Part shown: in pieces, positions 16,958 to 26,111 of the stretch
Layout of the letters: each line of letters opens with the position of its first letter
Position numbering within the stretch: position 1 is the first letter of the stretch
NCBI GenBank assembly: GCA_014801075.1
Contig: JAAVEW010000023.1
Location: forward strand, 1-64,000
Origin: Barnesiella sp.
GTDB lineage: Bacteria > Bacteroidota > Bacteroidia > Bacteroidales > Muribaculaceae
DNA: 64,000 nucleotides
Direction of reading: 5' to 3'
Notes under the pieces: generated by a model
What the model was told of the DNA's origin: nothing
Seen by the model: only the letters and a program-made list of their open reading frames with translations
The model's database searches: none
Program-made: the position numbers and the translations under genes

Positions 16958-17230
16958 ATGAAAGAGTCACGAAGAGTTCCGGTGTGGGTGACGGTGGTGA
17001 TAATCCTTGCCGCGCTGCCTGTGCTTGCTTTCCCGGCCATGCTGTCGGCGTCGAAAGCGATAGCCGGAGAGGAGCGTTATTTTCTTTGGATATATCCCGC
17101 CTATGTGTTGGCCGCAGCACTGTTGGCTTATCAGTGCTACGGACGCCGCACGGTCATGACGTGGATTATAGTGTTCCTGATGATACTTACCCACGGGGCA
17201 ATGTGGGTACTGGCCACGACCGGGTGTTAA
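16958..17230 (+). CDS. Small membrane protein of unknown function
   Basis: A 90-residue protein with three hydrophobic stretches (about 9-27, 42-62 and 68-87), basic at the N terminus. I recognise no family. The ATG at 16958 (MKESRRVPVW) gives a compact protein; an in-frame start at 16895 would begin in the repeat-bearing spacer. The gene ends 20 bp from the convergent S41 protease gene. Confidence 0.65.
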   Translation: MKESRRVPVWVTVVIILAALPVLAFPAMLSASKAIAGEERYFLWIYPAYVLAAALLAYQCYGRRTVMTWIIVFLMILTHGAMWVLATTGC

Positions 17231-17250
17231 GCCCGGTGTGGCATAAGGAG

Positions 17251-18849
17251 TCAGTTGAGGTAGCCTTTCAGGGCTTCGGGGGATTGGATAATGTCGAGTG
17301 ACTCGCGATAGACGGGGCTGAGGAGCGGGTTGATGATACGGAAGTAGGTCGAGGTGTCAAACAGGTCGCGGCCTATGATGCCTTTGAGGATGGCGGCGAT
17401 GAGTTCGCGGCTGCGTTCCATATCCTTTTCATCGACGGGTATACCATCCTTTTCTCCCTGTGCCACAAATGATTGCATCAGAGCATCATCGACTTTGAAG
17501 TCGCTGATAAACTTATCGGCCGTCGGGTAGGCTTTCTGCAGTTCCTTGCGGTGGTCGTTGGTGTAGCCGAGGCAGAAGGTGTTGAAAACGCCTTTGGCCA
17601 TGAGGTCGCGGTAATAGGGGGAATAGAGGGTAGTGTCAACTGCAACGAATTTGTCGGGCATTATACCACCGCCGCCGTAGACTGTGCGGTGGCGACGCAA
17701 AGTGTTGTACTTCAACGAGTCGGGGAACGATATGCTGTCGGCGCTGTAAAATTCGCCGCTGTTATAGCGTTCGAGCATGTCGGCAGCGTAGTCGTCGGCT
17801 TTGCCGAGTTCGTAAGGTTTCTGGATGACGCGGCCCGAGGGTGTGTGGTAACGTGCTACGGTAAGACGTATCATAGAACCGTCGGGGAAGGGGAACGGAC
17901 GCTGCACCAGACCTTTGCCGAAGGTGCGACGACCCACGATAACGGCGCGGTCATGGTCCTGCAACGCGCCCGACAGAATCTCGGATGCTGAGGCGCTGTA
18001 CTGGTTCACCATCACCACGAGGGGGAGATTGGCGTATCGGCCTTTGCCACGCGCCTTATACTCCGAAGTGCCGAGTTTGGGCGACTCGGTGTAGGTGATG
18101 AGGTCGCCTTTGTTGAGGAACAGTTCGGCTATCTCGGCCGCGGCACCAAGAATGCCGCCGCCATTATCCTCAAGGTCGAAAATCAACCCTTTCATGCCCT
18201 GTCGTTCAAGCGATTTGAGTGCTTCGGCCACCTCGTCGTAAGAGGTTTCGGCGAAGCGGGAGAGGCGTATGTAGCCGATTTCGGGAGTTGCCATGTAGGC
18301 AGCGTCGACTGAGTTGACGGGGATGTCGTCGCGCGTGATGCGGAACAGTATCGGCTCGTCAACGTTGCGGCGCGCCACCTTGACATCGACCCTTGTGCCC
18401 TTGGGGCCGCGGAGTGATTTCATAATGTCGGTGCGCGAACGGTTCACACCTGAAATCATAGTGGTGTCGGCGCTCAGAATCTTGTCACCGGGGAGTATTC
18501 CCACCTTTTCCGATGGTCCGCCAGATGTGGTCTGTATCACTATCAGCGTGTCGTTGAGCATGTTGAACTGAATACCGATGCCGGAGAAGTTGCCTTCGAG
18601 AGGGGTGACGAGGTCCTTCGTCTCCTCGGGATTGGAGTAGAGCGAGTGGGGGTCGAGAGTCTTGAGCATGGCCACGATAGCCTCCTCTTCGAGCTTGTTG
18701 CGGTCGATGCTGTCGAGGTAGAACGACTCGATGAGACGGTTGGCGTAGCCTATTTTATCGAAGTTTTTAAGCTGGTCGTCAGCGGCGTGGAGCTGCATGG
18801 CGCAGCAGAGCGCGGCGGCGGTCAGCAGTACGTGTTTTATGAGTTTCAT
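17251..18849 (-). CDS. S41-family C-terminal processing peptidase
   Basis: A 532-residue periplasmic protease with a signal peptide (about 1-22), a PDZ domain (about 80-165) and the tail-specific protease fold. Catalytic residues are probably Ser287 in YSASASE and Lys312 in TFGKGLVQ, matching the spacing in E. coli Prc. A C-terminal extension (about 340-532) is typical of Bacteroidetes members. The ATG at 18849 follows ATG codons at 18852 and 18870; the signal peptide is intact from any. It follows purU at 54 bp. Confidence 0.93.
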   Translation of the reverse strand: MKLIKHVLLTAAALCCAMQLHAADDQLKNFDKIGYANRLIESFYLDSIDRNKLEEEAIVAMLKTLDPHSLYSNPEETKDLVTPLEGNFSGIGIQFNMLNDTLIVIQTTSGGPSEKVGILPGDKILSADTTMISGVNRSRTDIMKSLRGPKGTRVDVKVARRNVDEPILFRITRDDIPVNSVDAAYMATPEIGYIRLSRFAETSYDEVAEALKSLERQGMKGLIFDLEDNGGGILGAAAEIAELFLNKGDLITYTESPKLGTSEYKARGKGRYANLPLVVMVNQYSASASEILSGALQDHDRAVIVGRRTFGKGLVQRPFPFPDGSMIRLTVARYHTPSGRVIQKPYELGKADDYAADMLERYNSGEFYSADSISFPDSLKYNTLRRHRTVYGGGGIMPDKFVAVDTTLYSPYYRDLMAKGVFNTFCLGYTNDHRKELQKAYPTADKFISDFKVDDALMQSFVAQGEKDGIPVDEKDMERSRELIAAILKGIIGRDLFDTSTYFRIINPLLSPVYRESLDIIQSPEALKGYLN

Positions 18850-18903
18850 CATCTCTGAATATAGGGTCAATCAGGTGATTGACGGTTGAACAGTTACTTA
18901 TAA

Positions 18904-19806
18904 TCAATTGAACACCACGGTTTTGTTGCCGTAGGGTAGAATCTTGTGCTGTATATGCTTCTCGACGGCGCGGGCAAGGACTATCTTTTCAAGGTCGCGG
19001 CCCTTCTTCACGAGGTCGTCGACGGTGTCCTTGTGGGTGATGCGCACGATGTCCTGCTCGATGATAGGACCGGCGTCGAGATCGGCGGTGACGTAGTGGC
19101 TCGTGGCTCCGATAAGCTTCACGCCGCGCTGGTGGGCAGCGTGGTAAGGTTTCGAACCGATGAACGCGGGCAGGAACGAGTGGTGAATGTTGATGACCCG
19201 GTTGGGGTAGCGGTTGATGAAGTTGTCGGAGAGCACCTGCATGTAGCGCGCGAGTACCACAAAATCAATATTATAATGCTCAAGTATGGCAAATTGTTGA
19301 GCCTCGGCCTCGGGTTTGTTCTCGCGGGTGACGGGTATTACCTCGTAGGGAATGCCGAACTGCTCGCCTATGTAGCGCAGGTCGGGGTGGTTGCTGATGA
19401 TTACGGGAATCTCGATGTTCCATTCCTTCCACTCGCCGGCGCGGTAGCGGGCGAGCAGGTCATAGATGCAGTGTGACATCTTTGACACGAAGATAGCCAT
19501 GCGTTGCGGAGTGCCCGTAAAGTAGAGGTTGTAGGTCATGTCGAAGCGCTGGGCGTAGAGGGTGTCGAAGTAGTCGCGCAGTTTGTCGGCGGGGATGGTG
19601 AAGTTGGTGAGATCCCACTGCACACGCATGTAGAACACGGAGTTGACGCGGTCGACATACTGGTCGAGGTAGAGGATATTACCGCCGTTGTCGTTGATAA
19701 ACTCTGTGAGTATGGCTATGATGCCGGGGCGGTCGGGGCAGTGCATGAGCAGCACGGCGGTGTTTTCGCCTGGCTGTATATTGTTGGGGGTATCTTTCTT
19801 ATCCAT
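18904..19806 (-). CDS. purU: Formyltetrahydrofolate deformylase
   Basis: A 300-residue enzyme that splits 10-formyl-THF to THF and formate, balancing one-carbon pools. The N-terminal ACT domain (about 15-90) starts with CPDRPGIIA. The C-terminal formyltransferase-like domain has NIHHSFLPAF and GATSHYV followed by DAGPII. Length is normal. It begins 6 bp from coaD, so the two are co-transcribed. Confidence 0.95.
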   Translation of the reverse strand: MDKKDTPNNIQPGENTAVLLMHCPDRPGIIAILTEFINDNGGNILYLDQYVDRVNSVFYMRVQWDLTNFTIPADKLRDYFDTLYAQRFDMTYNLYFTGTPQRMAIFVSKMSHCIYDLLARYRAGEWKEWNIEIPVIISNHPDLRYIGEQFGIPYEVIPVTRENKPEAEAQQFAILEHYNIDFVVLARYMQVLSDNFINRYPNRVINIHHSFLPAFIGSKPYHAAHQRGVKLIGATSHYVTADLDAGPIIEQDIVRITHKDTVDDLVKKGRDLEKIVLARAVEKHIQHKILPYGNKTVVFN

Positions 19807-19812
19807 AGTTGA

Positions 19813-20364
19813 TTATATTGAGGGCATGAAGTCGTCGACGTTGTGGCCGTAGTGACTGAGTTCGCGCACTACTGACGACGATATGGCCGAGAGTTCGGGA
19901 AGGGTGAAGAGCAAGATTGTCTCGATGCCTGAGATGCGGCGGTTGACATCGGCGAGGGAGCGCTCATACTCCATGTCGATGGCGTTGCGGATGCCGCGCA
20001 GCAGGAAGTTGCAACCGGCACGGCGGGCGGCGTCGACGGTGAGGCCGGTGTAGTGGATTACCTCGACGCGGGGTTCGTTGGCGTATAGCGCGCGGATTGG
20101 TGCGAGTCGCTGCACTATCTCCTCCTCGGTGACGGGCTTCTTGGTGCTGATGCCTACGGCAATCACCACGACGTCAAAGAGTTGCAGGCCGCGGTCGACG
20201 AGGGACTGGTGGCCGCGGGTGAAGGGGTCGAATGAGCCGGGGAACATGGCGCGGCGGGGGGAGGTTGCGGCGGTTTTGGACGAGTCGGACAGGTCGGACA
20301 GGTCGGACGCAGTGGTGTTGGACGGGGTGGGGAGAGGGTGGGGGGTATTTGGGGATTTTTGCAT
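19813..20364 (-). CDS. coaD: Phosphopantetheine adenylyltransferase with a repeat-derived N-terminal insert
   Basis: A 183-residue protein. From residue 37 on it is a standard CoaD that joins ATP and 4'-phosphopantetheine in CoA synthesis, with PGSFDPFTRGH and ISSSVVREL. The first 36 residues are Pro/Ser/Thr/Asp-rich (DLSDLSDS) and are encoded by a 9 bp tandem repeat (20284-20308). Typical CoaD begins only 2-4 residues before the RAMFPGSF strand, so this looks like an insertion or a mis-set start. The only in-frame ATG nearer the domain, at residue 40, would remove part of the first strand. Confidence 0.9.
   Translation of the reverse strand: MQKSPNTPHPLPTPSNTTASDLSDLSDSSKTAATSPRRAMFPGSFDPFTRGHQSLVDRGLQLFDVVVIAVGISTKKPVTEEEIVQRLAPIRALYANEPRVEVIHYTGLTVDAARRAGCNFLLRGIRNAIDMEYERSLADVNRRISGIETILLFTLPELSAISSSVVRELSHYGHNVDDFMPSI
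20284..20308. repeat. 9 bp tandem repeat (GTCGGACAG-type) inside the coaD 5' region
   Basis: The plus strand reads GTCGGACAG-GTCGGACAG-GTCGGAC. It is translated in the coaD frame as DLSDLSD-type sequence. Confidence 0.85.
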
Positions 20365-20429
20365 CTTTTCTTTCTTCTTTTTGAGGAGGGTAGGGGCTTT
20401 CTCGAGGTGCCGAGTTTTTTGGTGTGTGG

Positions 20430-22385
20430 TCAGGAGATGTCTTCGTCGTCCTCTATTACGAGGTTGTCGATGATGAAGTTCTGACGCTCGGAGGTGTTTT
20501 TACCCATGTAGAATTCAAGAAGTTCGGCCACGCCGTCCTCTTTGCGCAGTGTCACGCGGTCGAGGCGCATGTCAGGGCCGATGAAGTCGCGGAACTCTTC
20601 GGGAGAGATTTCGCCGAGACCTTTGAATCGTGTGATTTCAGCCTTCTTGCCGAGTCGGTTGATGGCTTCGATACGCTCCTCGTCGGTGTAGCAGTAATAT
20701 GTTTCCTCCTTCGCTTTGTCGCCTTTGCCTTTGCGGCGTGAGCGGCGCACGGCCTCGCCGTTGCGCACGCGGAAGAGCGGTGTCTGCAACACGTAGACGT
20801 GGCCTTTCTTCACCAGGTCAGGGAAGAACTGGAGGAAGAAGGTAAGCATAAGCAGGCGTATGTGCATGCCGTCGACATCGGCATCGGTGGCGATGATGAC
20901 GTTGTTGTAGCGGAGTCCGTCGATGCCCTCCTCGATGTTGAGGGCGGCCTGAAGGAGGTTGAACTCCTCGTTCTCGTAGACAACTTTCTGTGTCAGTCCG
21001 TAGGAGTTGAGGGGCTTGCCTCGCAGGGAGAACACGGCCTGAGTCTCCACGTTGCGGATTTTGGTGATAGAGCCGGCAGCGGAGTCACCCTCGGTGATGA
21101 AAATCGATGAGGCCGCTTTCTTCTCCTCGTCACCCTTGACATCGTTGAGGTGGACGCGGCAGTCGAGCAGTTTGCGGTTGTGGAGGTTGACCTTCTTGGC
21201 GCGTTCGCGGGCAAGTTTGGTGACGCCGGCCATAGCCTTGCGTTCGCGCTCGCTCGCCTGCACCTTTTTGAGGATGACCTCAGCTATTTCGAGGTTCTTA
21301 TGCAGGTAGTTGTCAAGCTCTTTCTTGACGAAGTCGCCGATAAATTTGGCTACCGTAGGACCGTCGGGTCCCATGTCGCGCGAGCCGAGACGGGTTTTGG
21401 TCTGCGACTCGAATACCGGTTCCTCCACCTTGATGGCGATTGCGGCAATCATACCGTTGCGTATGTCGGAATACTCGAAGTTGCGGCCGAAGTAATCCTT
21501 CAGTGTGCGCGATACCGATTCCTTGAACGCGGCCAGATGGGTACCGCCCTGGGTGGTGTGCTGACCGTTGACAAACGAGTAGTATTCCTCGCCGTATTGG
21601 TTGGCGTGGGTGAGCGCTATCTCGATATCCTCCCCTTTGAGGTGGATGATAGGGTAGAGCGGCTCTTTGGTCATGTTCTCGCGGAGCAGGTCGAGCAGAC
21701 CGTTGCGCGAGTGGTAACGCTTGCCGTTGTAGATAATCGAGAGGCCGGTGTTGAGGAATGTATAGTTTTTGAGAAGCGGAATGATATGCTCCTCGCGGAA
21801 TACGTAGTCGCGGAAAATGGTGGGGTCGGGGGTGAAGTTGACCATGGTGCCGTTGGGCTCCTCGGTGGGGAAGGGCTCTTCGACGAGAACGGGATTGCCC
21901 TGACAGAATACCGCGCGTCGGGCCTGGCCGTCGCGCACGCTCATGATGGTGAAATCGGACGAGAGGGCGTTGACCGCTTTAAGACCTACGCCGTTGAGGC
22001 CCACCGACTTCTTGAACGCCTTGGAGTCATACTTACCGCCGGTGTTCATTCTGGACACAACCTCAACGAGTTTGCCGAGGGGGATACCGCGGCCGTAGTC
22101 GCGCACGGTGACGGTGGTATCGGTCACGTCGACAGTGAGCTGCTTGCCGTAGCCCATCATATATTCGTCAATGGAGTTGTCGAGCACCTCTTTGAGCAGC
22201 ACGTAGATACCGTCGTCGTCGTTGGTGCCGTCGCCGAGTTTGCCGATGTACATACCGGGACGGCGGCGTATATGCTCCCTCCAGTCGAGGGTGCGGATGT
22301 TGTCCTCGGTATATACCGCCTCCGCGGCCTGCGGGGCCGAGAGGTTGGCGTCGTCTTCGTTGTTGAATATATTGTCGTTGTCCAT
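20430..22385 (-). CDS. parE: DNA topoisomerase IV subunit B
   Basis: A 651-residue type II topoisomerase B subunit. The GHKL ATPase part has LDNSIDE and DYGRGIPLG and [12 protein letters not shown]. The TOPRIM part has EGDSAAGS and DADVDGMHI. The N terminus is acidic and variable. Length and the short linker match Bacteroidetes ParE rather than the longer GyrB. It lies 65 bp upstream of coaD on the same strand; parC is not in the window. Confidence 0.88.
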   Translation of the reverse strand: MDNDNIFNNEDDANLSAPQAAEAVYTEDNIRTLDWREHIRRRPGMYIGKLGDGTNDDDGIYVLLKEVLDNSIDEYMMGYGKQLTVDVTDTTVTVRDYGRGIPLGKLVEVVSRMNTGGKYDSKAFKKSVGLNGVGLKAVNALSSDFTIMSVRDGQARRAVFCQGNPVLVEEPFPTEEPNGTMVNFTPDPTIFRDYVFREEHIIPLLKNYTFLNTGLSIIYNGKRYHSRNGLLDLLRENMTKEPLYPIIHLKGEDIEIALTHANQYGEEYYSFVNGQHTTQGGTHLAAFKESVSRTLKDYFGRNFEYSDIRNGMIAAIAIKVEEPVFESQTKTRLGSRDMGPDGPTVAKFIGDFVKKELDNYLHKNLEIAEVILKKVQASERERKAMAGVTKLARERAKKVNLHNRKLLDCRVHLNDVKGDEEKKAASSIFITEGDSAAGSITKIRNVETQAVFSLRGKPLNSYGLTQKVVYENEEFNLLQAALNIEEGIDGLRYNNVIIATDADVDGMHIRLLMLTFFLQFFPDLVKKGHVYVLQTPLFRVRNGEAVRRSRRKGKGDKAKEETYYCYTDEERIEAINRLGKKAEITRFKGLGEISPEEFRDFIGPDMRLDRVTLRKEDGVAELLEFYMGKNTSERQNFIIDNLVIEDDEDIS

Positions 22386-22423
22386 AATGAAGCTGAGTAT
22401 AGTTTTTCGCTAATGTATTACTG

Positions 22424-22431
22424 CAAAGATA
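22424..22431 (-). promoter_or_regulatory. Promoter -7 box for parE
   Basis: TATCTTTG on the minus strand, 38 bp before the parE start. No clear TTTG -33 element. Confidence 0.55.
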
Positions 22432-22533
22432 AGAAAAATTTTGATATCTTAAATTCTACTTATTATTGCATATTATGGAAAAATGCTTAAATTAGCTGAT
22501 TGAATGGATGCCTACGGCAGCCAAGCAAGGATT

Positions 22534-23700
22534 ATGAAGATATTATACGTCACTCACAAGCCGATATATCCCGTCACGGGGGGCGACTGCATACGCATGT
22601 CGCAGATACTCGACGAGCTGTTGCAGCTCGGCGAGGTGGACGTGATGTATCTCGTGCATGACAGCCGGGAGAGGATGCAGAGGGAGTGGAATCCTGCAAT
22701 CGGGACGGAGTATCGCGTGGTGGCGGGACGCCTGCGCAGGCTGATGCGCGCCGCCGCCACGATGGTGAACCGCAAACCGCTGCTGGTCAATCTGTACCGT
22801 CACGGCGGCATGCGGCGGAGGCTGTTGGAGGTAGCGCCGCAATATGACGCGGTGGTGCTCGGTTCGCTCGGCACGGCCCACTATTGCATGGACCTGCGCG
22901 CTGCCGGAATTGAGGCGTACCTCGACCTGACCGACTCACCGACTATGAATCTTGACAACGAGGCTATGCTCAGTCACGGGTGGCGCAGGCTGTGGACACG
23001 GTTGAATGCCCGGCGAATGTGCCGGCTCGAGACGTTGTGGCGCGCGACGGTGCCCACGGCGTTTATATCGGAGGTTGACCGTGACTACCTGCCCGCGCAG
23101 GGTAAACCGTCGCAGATAGTGAGCAACAGTGTGGCACTTCCGGAGGATGAGATGACTTGCACGCATGAGAATGCCGCCGAACTGCTGTTTGTCGGGCAGA
23201 TGGGTTATGCGCCCAATATTACAGCCATGCGCAGGTTTGTGGCCGACGTGCTGCCACGTGTTGCCGCCGAGGTGCCCGATGTGAAATTGCATATTGTAGG
23301 GGGCGGTGCGGGAGATGAGGTGCGAGCACTTGGCCGCGATAACCGGCATGTTGTGGTTGAGGGGTTTGTCGATGACCTTGGTGCGTGCTACCGTGATGCG
23401 GGTATTTTCGTAGCACCGATGTATTCAGGTTCGGGTATTCAGAATAAGATATTGCAGGCATTGGCTGCGGGTTGCTGCGTGGTGACTACGCCAATCGGAG
23501 CGGAGGGGCTTGATGCGGCGACTGACGCGTTTGTCGTGGCCCGCAGCGACGAGGAGATGGCGCAGGCTGTGATACGGCTTACGGGCGATGCCGAGGTGCG
23601 TCGCGGTTATGGCCGGCGGGCGCGAGCATATGTTGCCGAGGCATTTAGTGCAGCCGGCGTGAGGCTGCAATTGAAGCAATTCATAATTCACAATGCATAA
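22534..23700 (+). CDS. Glycosyltransferase, GT4 type
   Basis: A 388-residue GT-B enzyme beginning MKILYVTHKPIYPVTGGD. The C-terminal half has FVGQMGYAPN, then VEGFVDDLGACYRDAGIFVAP and a GSGIQNKILQALAAGCCVV segment that binds the donor. No signal peptide. An upstream in-frame start (22504) adds ten residues lacking family support. It is divergent from parE and alone in its transcription unit, so its glycan is unknown. Confidence 0.85.
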   Translation: MKILYVTHKPIYPVTGGDCIRMSQILDELLQLGEVDVMYLVHDSRERMQREWNPAIGTEYRVVAGRLRRLMRAAATMVNRKPLLVNLYRHGGMRRRLLEVAPQYDAVVLGSLGTAHYCMDLRAAGIEAYLDLTDSPTMNLDNEAMLSHGWRRLWTRLNARRMCRLETLWRATVPTAFISEVDRDYLPAQGKPSQIVSNSVALPEDEMTCTHENAAELLFVGQMGYAPNITAMRRFVADVLPRVAAEVPDVKLHIVGGGAGDEVRALGRDNRHVVVEGFVDDLGACYRDAGIFVAPMYSGSGIQNKILQALAAGCCVVTTPIGAEGLDAATDAFVVARSDEEMAQAVIRLTGDAEVRRGYGRRARAYVAEAFSAAGVRLQLKQFIIHNA

Positions 23701-23744
23701 TTCATAATTGGGGCGGAAGGGAGCTGTAAAGCATCTCCGGGAAA

Positions 23745-23830
23745 CAGGGACGCGATATGTCGCGACCGCATATGGTGGTGGTATTGAATGTTATACCATC
23801 CGGATGCGGGTGCGATATATCGCGTCCCTG
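23745..23830. repeat. MITE-like element with 27 bp terminal inverted repeats
   Basis: The left end CAGGGACGCGATATGTCGC and the right end are reverse complements with 3 mismatches over 27 bp. The 86 bp element holds no ORF. It lies between convergent genes. Related to the elements at 12881-12955 and 16866-16891. Confidence 0.85.
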
Positions 23831-23882
23831 CTTGGTTTTATGGTTATCTGATTGTTGTGGTAATCAGATTGTTGGCTGTGGT

Positions 23883-24974
23883 TTAGAGGTATTTAGCTAC
23901 GATGGCGTCGAGGGTTGAGATGTCCTCTACGCGCTCTATGTGCTCGCCCGAACCGTCGATTACGAAGGTGGTGGGGAGGGTGGTGACGTTGTAGCGCAGC
24001 ATCTGGGCGGCTTCACTGTCGGGGCAGTAGACGGCGGTCCAGGGGATATTCTCGGCGGCCATGCGCCAGCGGTATTCCTCGGGGTCGCAGGCAACCTGGT
24101 AGATGTTGAGACCGCGGTCGTGATACTTCTTGAAGGTTTCGCCGAGCTGAAGCTGGAAGGCGGGTGACTCATCGGCAGTGTAGGCTGTGAAGTTGAGCAC
24201 TATTACTTTGGAGTTTTTCCAAAGCTCCGAGAGGCTTTGCTCCTTACGGTAGAAGTCCTTGAGGTTGATTTCGGGGAAATATATCTCAAGCGCTTTGACG
24301 GGAGTGCCGGGTGTGTAGGCGCGGCGGCTTGTTATCGCCATGTTCTCAAGCAGTTTGGTGCGGGGATCATCAGGCTTGAAGTTGATGTAGGCATTCGCTA
24401 CAGCCGAGATGATGCCGCGGTCAAAGGCGATGGCGGGATTGTAGAGCATGCGGTCGCCCACGCTCTTGTTGATGAGGTAGTAGGCTGCGATGCCCGACCA
24501 GTCGTCCTGCACGAGAGTGGCAAGATGGCGTTTGAGTATCGAGTCGTTGACCACGCCGACGGGAGCTTCGACCGAGAGGGCCTCGGTGATGCTCGAATTG
24601 ATTTGATTAATCTTATCGGCTGATGCAGAGCCTGATATGACACTGCGGGTGTCCATGTCGGCGAGTTTGGCGTCGATAGTCACTGTCTCGGTGCTGTCGA
24701 TGGGGAAGTAGACGGAGCGGGAGTCGACGGTGAGTCGGTAGATGTCGGGGAACTCGGAGCGCTTTACGCCGAAAGAGCATTTGCCGCTCTTGTCGATTGT
24801 GGCTGAGTCTAAGATAATCCAGCGGCCGTTGTCGCTGACTTCGAGCAGCGCGGTTTTACCCTCGGCGCCGTCGATGGTGGCCTTGACGTGCCATTTGTCG
24901 CCCGACGAGCATGAGGCAAGCAGGGTGATGGCGCAGAGCATGGCAGCAATGCTGTGGAGTATTGAGTGGTTCAT
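23883..24974 (-). CDS. Thioredoxin-like lipoprotein without CxxC
   Basis: A 363-residue protein with a lipoprotein signal (LASC, lipid-bearing Cys at 22). The N-terminal part (about 27-130) resembles DUF4369. The C-terminal part (about 225-363) resembles TlpA/thioredoxin, with the cis-proline TLPTTF. The active-site CxxC is absent: the position after the VIVLNFTAYTA strand reads DESPAF. So it is probably not a disulfide oxidoreductase and may bind a partner instead. It lies 24 bp after the HIT gene. Confidence 0.8.
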   Translation of the reverse strand: MNHSILHSIAAMLCAITLLASCSSGDKWHVKATIDGAEGKTALLEVSDNGRWIILDSATIDKSGKCSFGVKRSEFPDIYRLTVDSRSVYFPIDSTETVTIDAKLADMDTRSVISGSASADKINQINSSITEALSVEAPVGVVNDSILKRHLATLVQDDWSGIAAYYLINKSVGDRMLYNPAIAFDRGIISAVANAYINFKPDDPRTKLLENMAITSRRAYTPGTPVKALEIYFPEINLKDFYRKEQSLSELWKNSKVIVLNFTAYTADESPAFQLQLGETFKKYHDRGLNIYQVACDPEEYRWRMAAENIPWTAVYCPDSEAAQMLRYNVTTLPTTFVIDGSGEHIERVEDISTLDAIVAKYL

Positions 24975-24998
24975 TTGTTTCGGTTGGTTGACAGTGTG

Positions 24999-25400
24999 TT
25001 ACGCTTCCTTGGCATACTCGGCGGCGATGGCTTCGGCGAGTGCTTTCATCTCGGCTTCGGGAAGGGTGGTCTTTTTGCTGAAATCGAGGTCGCCCTCTTT
25101 GCTCATGGGCACGAGGTGGATATGGGCGTGGGGCACTTCGAGGCCGATAACGGCTACGCCTACCTTGCGGCAGGGAACGGCGCGGCGCAGGGCGCGTGCC
25201 ACCTTCTTGGCGAAGAGAGTGAGGCCGGCGTATTCATCGTCCTCGATGTCAAAGATATAGTCGGTCTCGTTCTTGGGAATCACGAGGACGTGGCCGGGCT
25301 GCACGGGGTTGATGTCGAGGAACGCGAAGTAGCGGTCGGTCTCGGCTACTTTATATGAGGGGATTTCTCCTGCTGCGATGCGTGAAAAGAGAGTTGCCAT
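24999..25400 (-). CDS. HIT-family hydrolase
   Basis: A 133-residue nucleotide hydrolase with the histidine triad HAHIHLVP (His91, His93, His95) and the NPVQPGHVLV segment. Members split nucleoside phosphoramidates or dinucleotides. I chose the ATG at 25400; the in-frame start at 25478 adds a hydrophobic 26-residue stretch not normal in the family. It lies 52 bp after greA. Confidence 0.92.
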   Translation of the reverse strand: MATLFSRIAAGEIPSYKVAETDRYFAFLDINPVQPGHVLVIPKNETDYIFDIEDDEYAGLTLFAKKVARALRRAVPCRKVGVAVIGLEVPHAHIHLVPMSKEGDLDFSKKTTLPEAEMKALAEAIAAEYAKEA

Positions 25401-25452
25401 AGTAATTGCAAATGTAATAGCGATGATGATTAAAGTGGTGAACTGACGGCTT

Positions 25453-25923
25453 TTAGAAGCTGATTTCAACGATTTCAAACTTCATGAGGCCTGAGGGAAC
25501 GCGGATTTCCACGATTTCGCCGAGCTTATGGCCGAGCAGGCCCTGGGCTACGGGGGTGGACGATGCGATTTTCTTCTCCTTCATGTTGGCTTCGCTGTCG
25601 GCCACGATGGTGTATTCGACAATCATGCCGTTGGCGAGGTTCTTGATTTTGACCTTGTTCATAATCTGCACTTCATCGGTGTTGAGTTTGCTCTCGTCGA
25701 TGATGCGTGCGTTGGCTACGAGGTCCTTGAGCTTTGCTATCTGCATTTCGAGCATGCCCTGCGCTTCTTTGGCTGCGTCGTATTCGGCGTTCTCGGAGAG
25801 GTCGCCTTTGTCGCGGGCTTCCGCGATAGCACGTGATATTTCGGGGCGTTTCACTGATTCGAGGTAAGCTATTTCCTCCATCTTCTTCTTATACCCCTCT
25901 TTGGTCATAAATGTTATTGCCAT
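25453..25923 (-). CDS. greA: Transcription elongation factor GreA
   Basis: A 156-residue factor that rescues backtracked RNA polymerase. The N-terminal coiled coil (about 1-75) carries the acidic tip DLSENAEYDAAKE, and the C-terminal FKBP-like domain follows. The ATG at 25923 (MAITFMTKEGYKK) is the family start; an upstream start at 25962 is less likely. It heads the greA-HIT-lipoprotein group. Confidence 0.95.
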   Translation of the reverse strand: MAITFMTKEGYKKKMEEIAYLESVKRPEISRAIAEARDKGDLSENAEYDAAKEAQGMLEMQIAKLKDLVANARIIDESKLNTDEVQIMNKVKIKNLANGMIVEYTIVADSEANMKEKKIASSTPVAQGLLGHKLGEIVEIRVPSGLMKFEIVEISF

Positions 25924-26019
25924 GGTTCTGATAAGTTTTTTCAAAAAATAAGAGCATCTCAACCGACGGTTGCCGATAGAGATACTTGGTTATAATATAA
26001 TACGTTATTGTAAAATCGA

Positions 26020-26047
26020 GAGCGTGACCTCTGTCGGCGTCACGCTC
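26020..26047 (-). other. Perfect 9 bp hairpin in the greA leader
   Basis: GAGCGTGAC (26020-26028) pairs exactly with GTCACGCTC (26039-26047). It lies just inside the transcript expected from the -7 box at 26060-26067, so it would be at the extreme 5' end of the greA mRNA. It could also serve as a terminator for the acyl-CoA synthetase gene, though its T tract is weak. Confidence 0.7.
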
Positions 26048-26059
26048 CCGTTATCGTTG

Positions 26060-26067
26060 CAAAGATA
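26060..26067 (-). promoter_or_regulatory. Promoter -7 box for greA
   Basis: TATCTTTG on the minus strand, implying a leader of about 130 nt before the greA start. Confidence 0.55.
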
Positions 26068-26111
26068 ATATATCTTTTTTACACGTCAAAATTTATTACG
26101 GTGAATTTTCG

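Noticed and set aside
21150..22490. 446-residue open frame opposite parE
   Set aside because: It is the antisense shadow of a well-supported gene, with no family features, as expected in GC-rich coding DNA.
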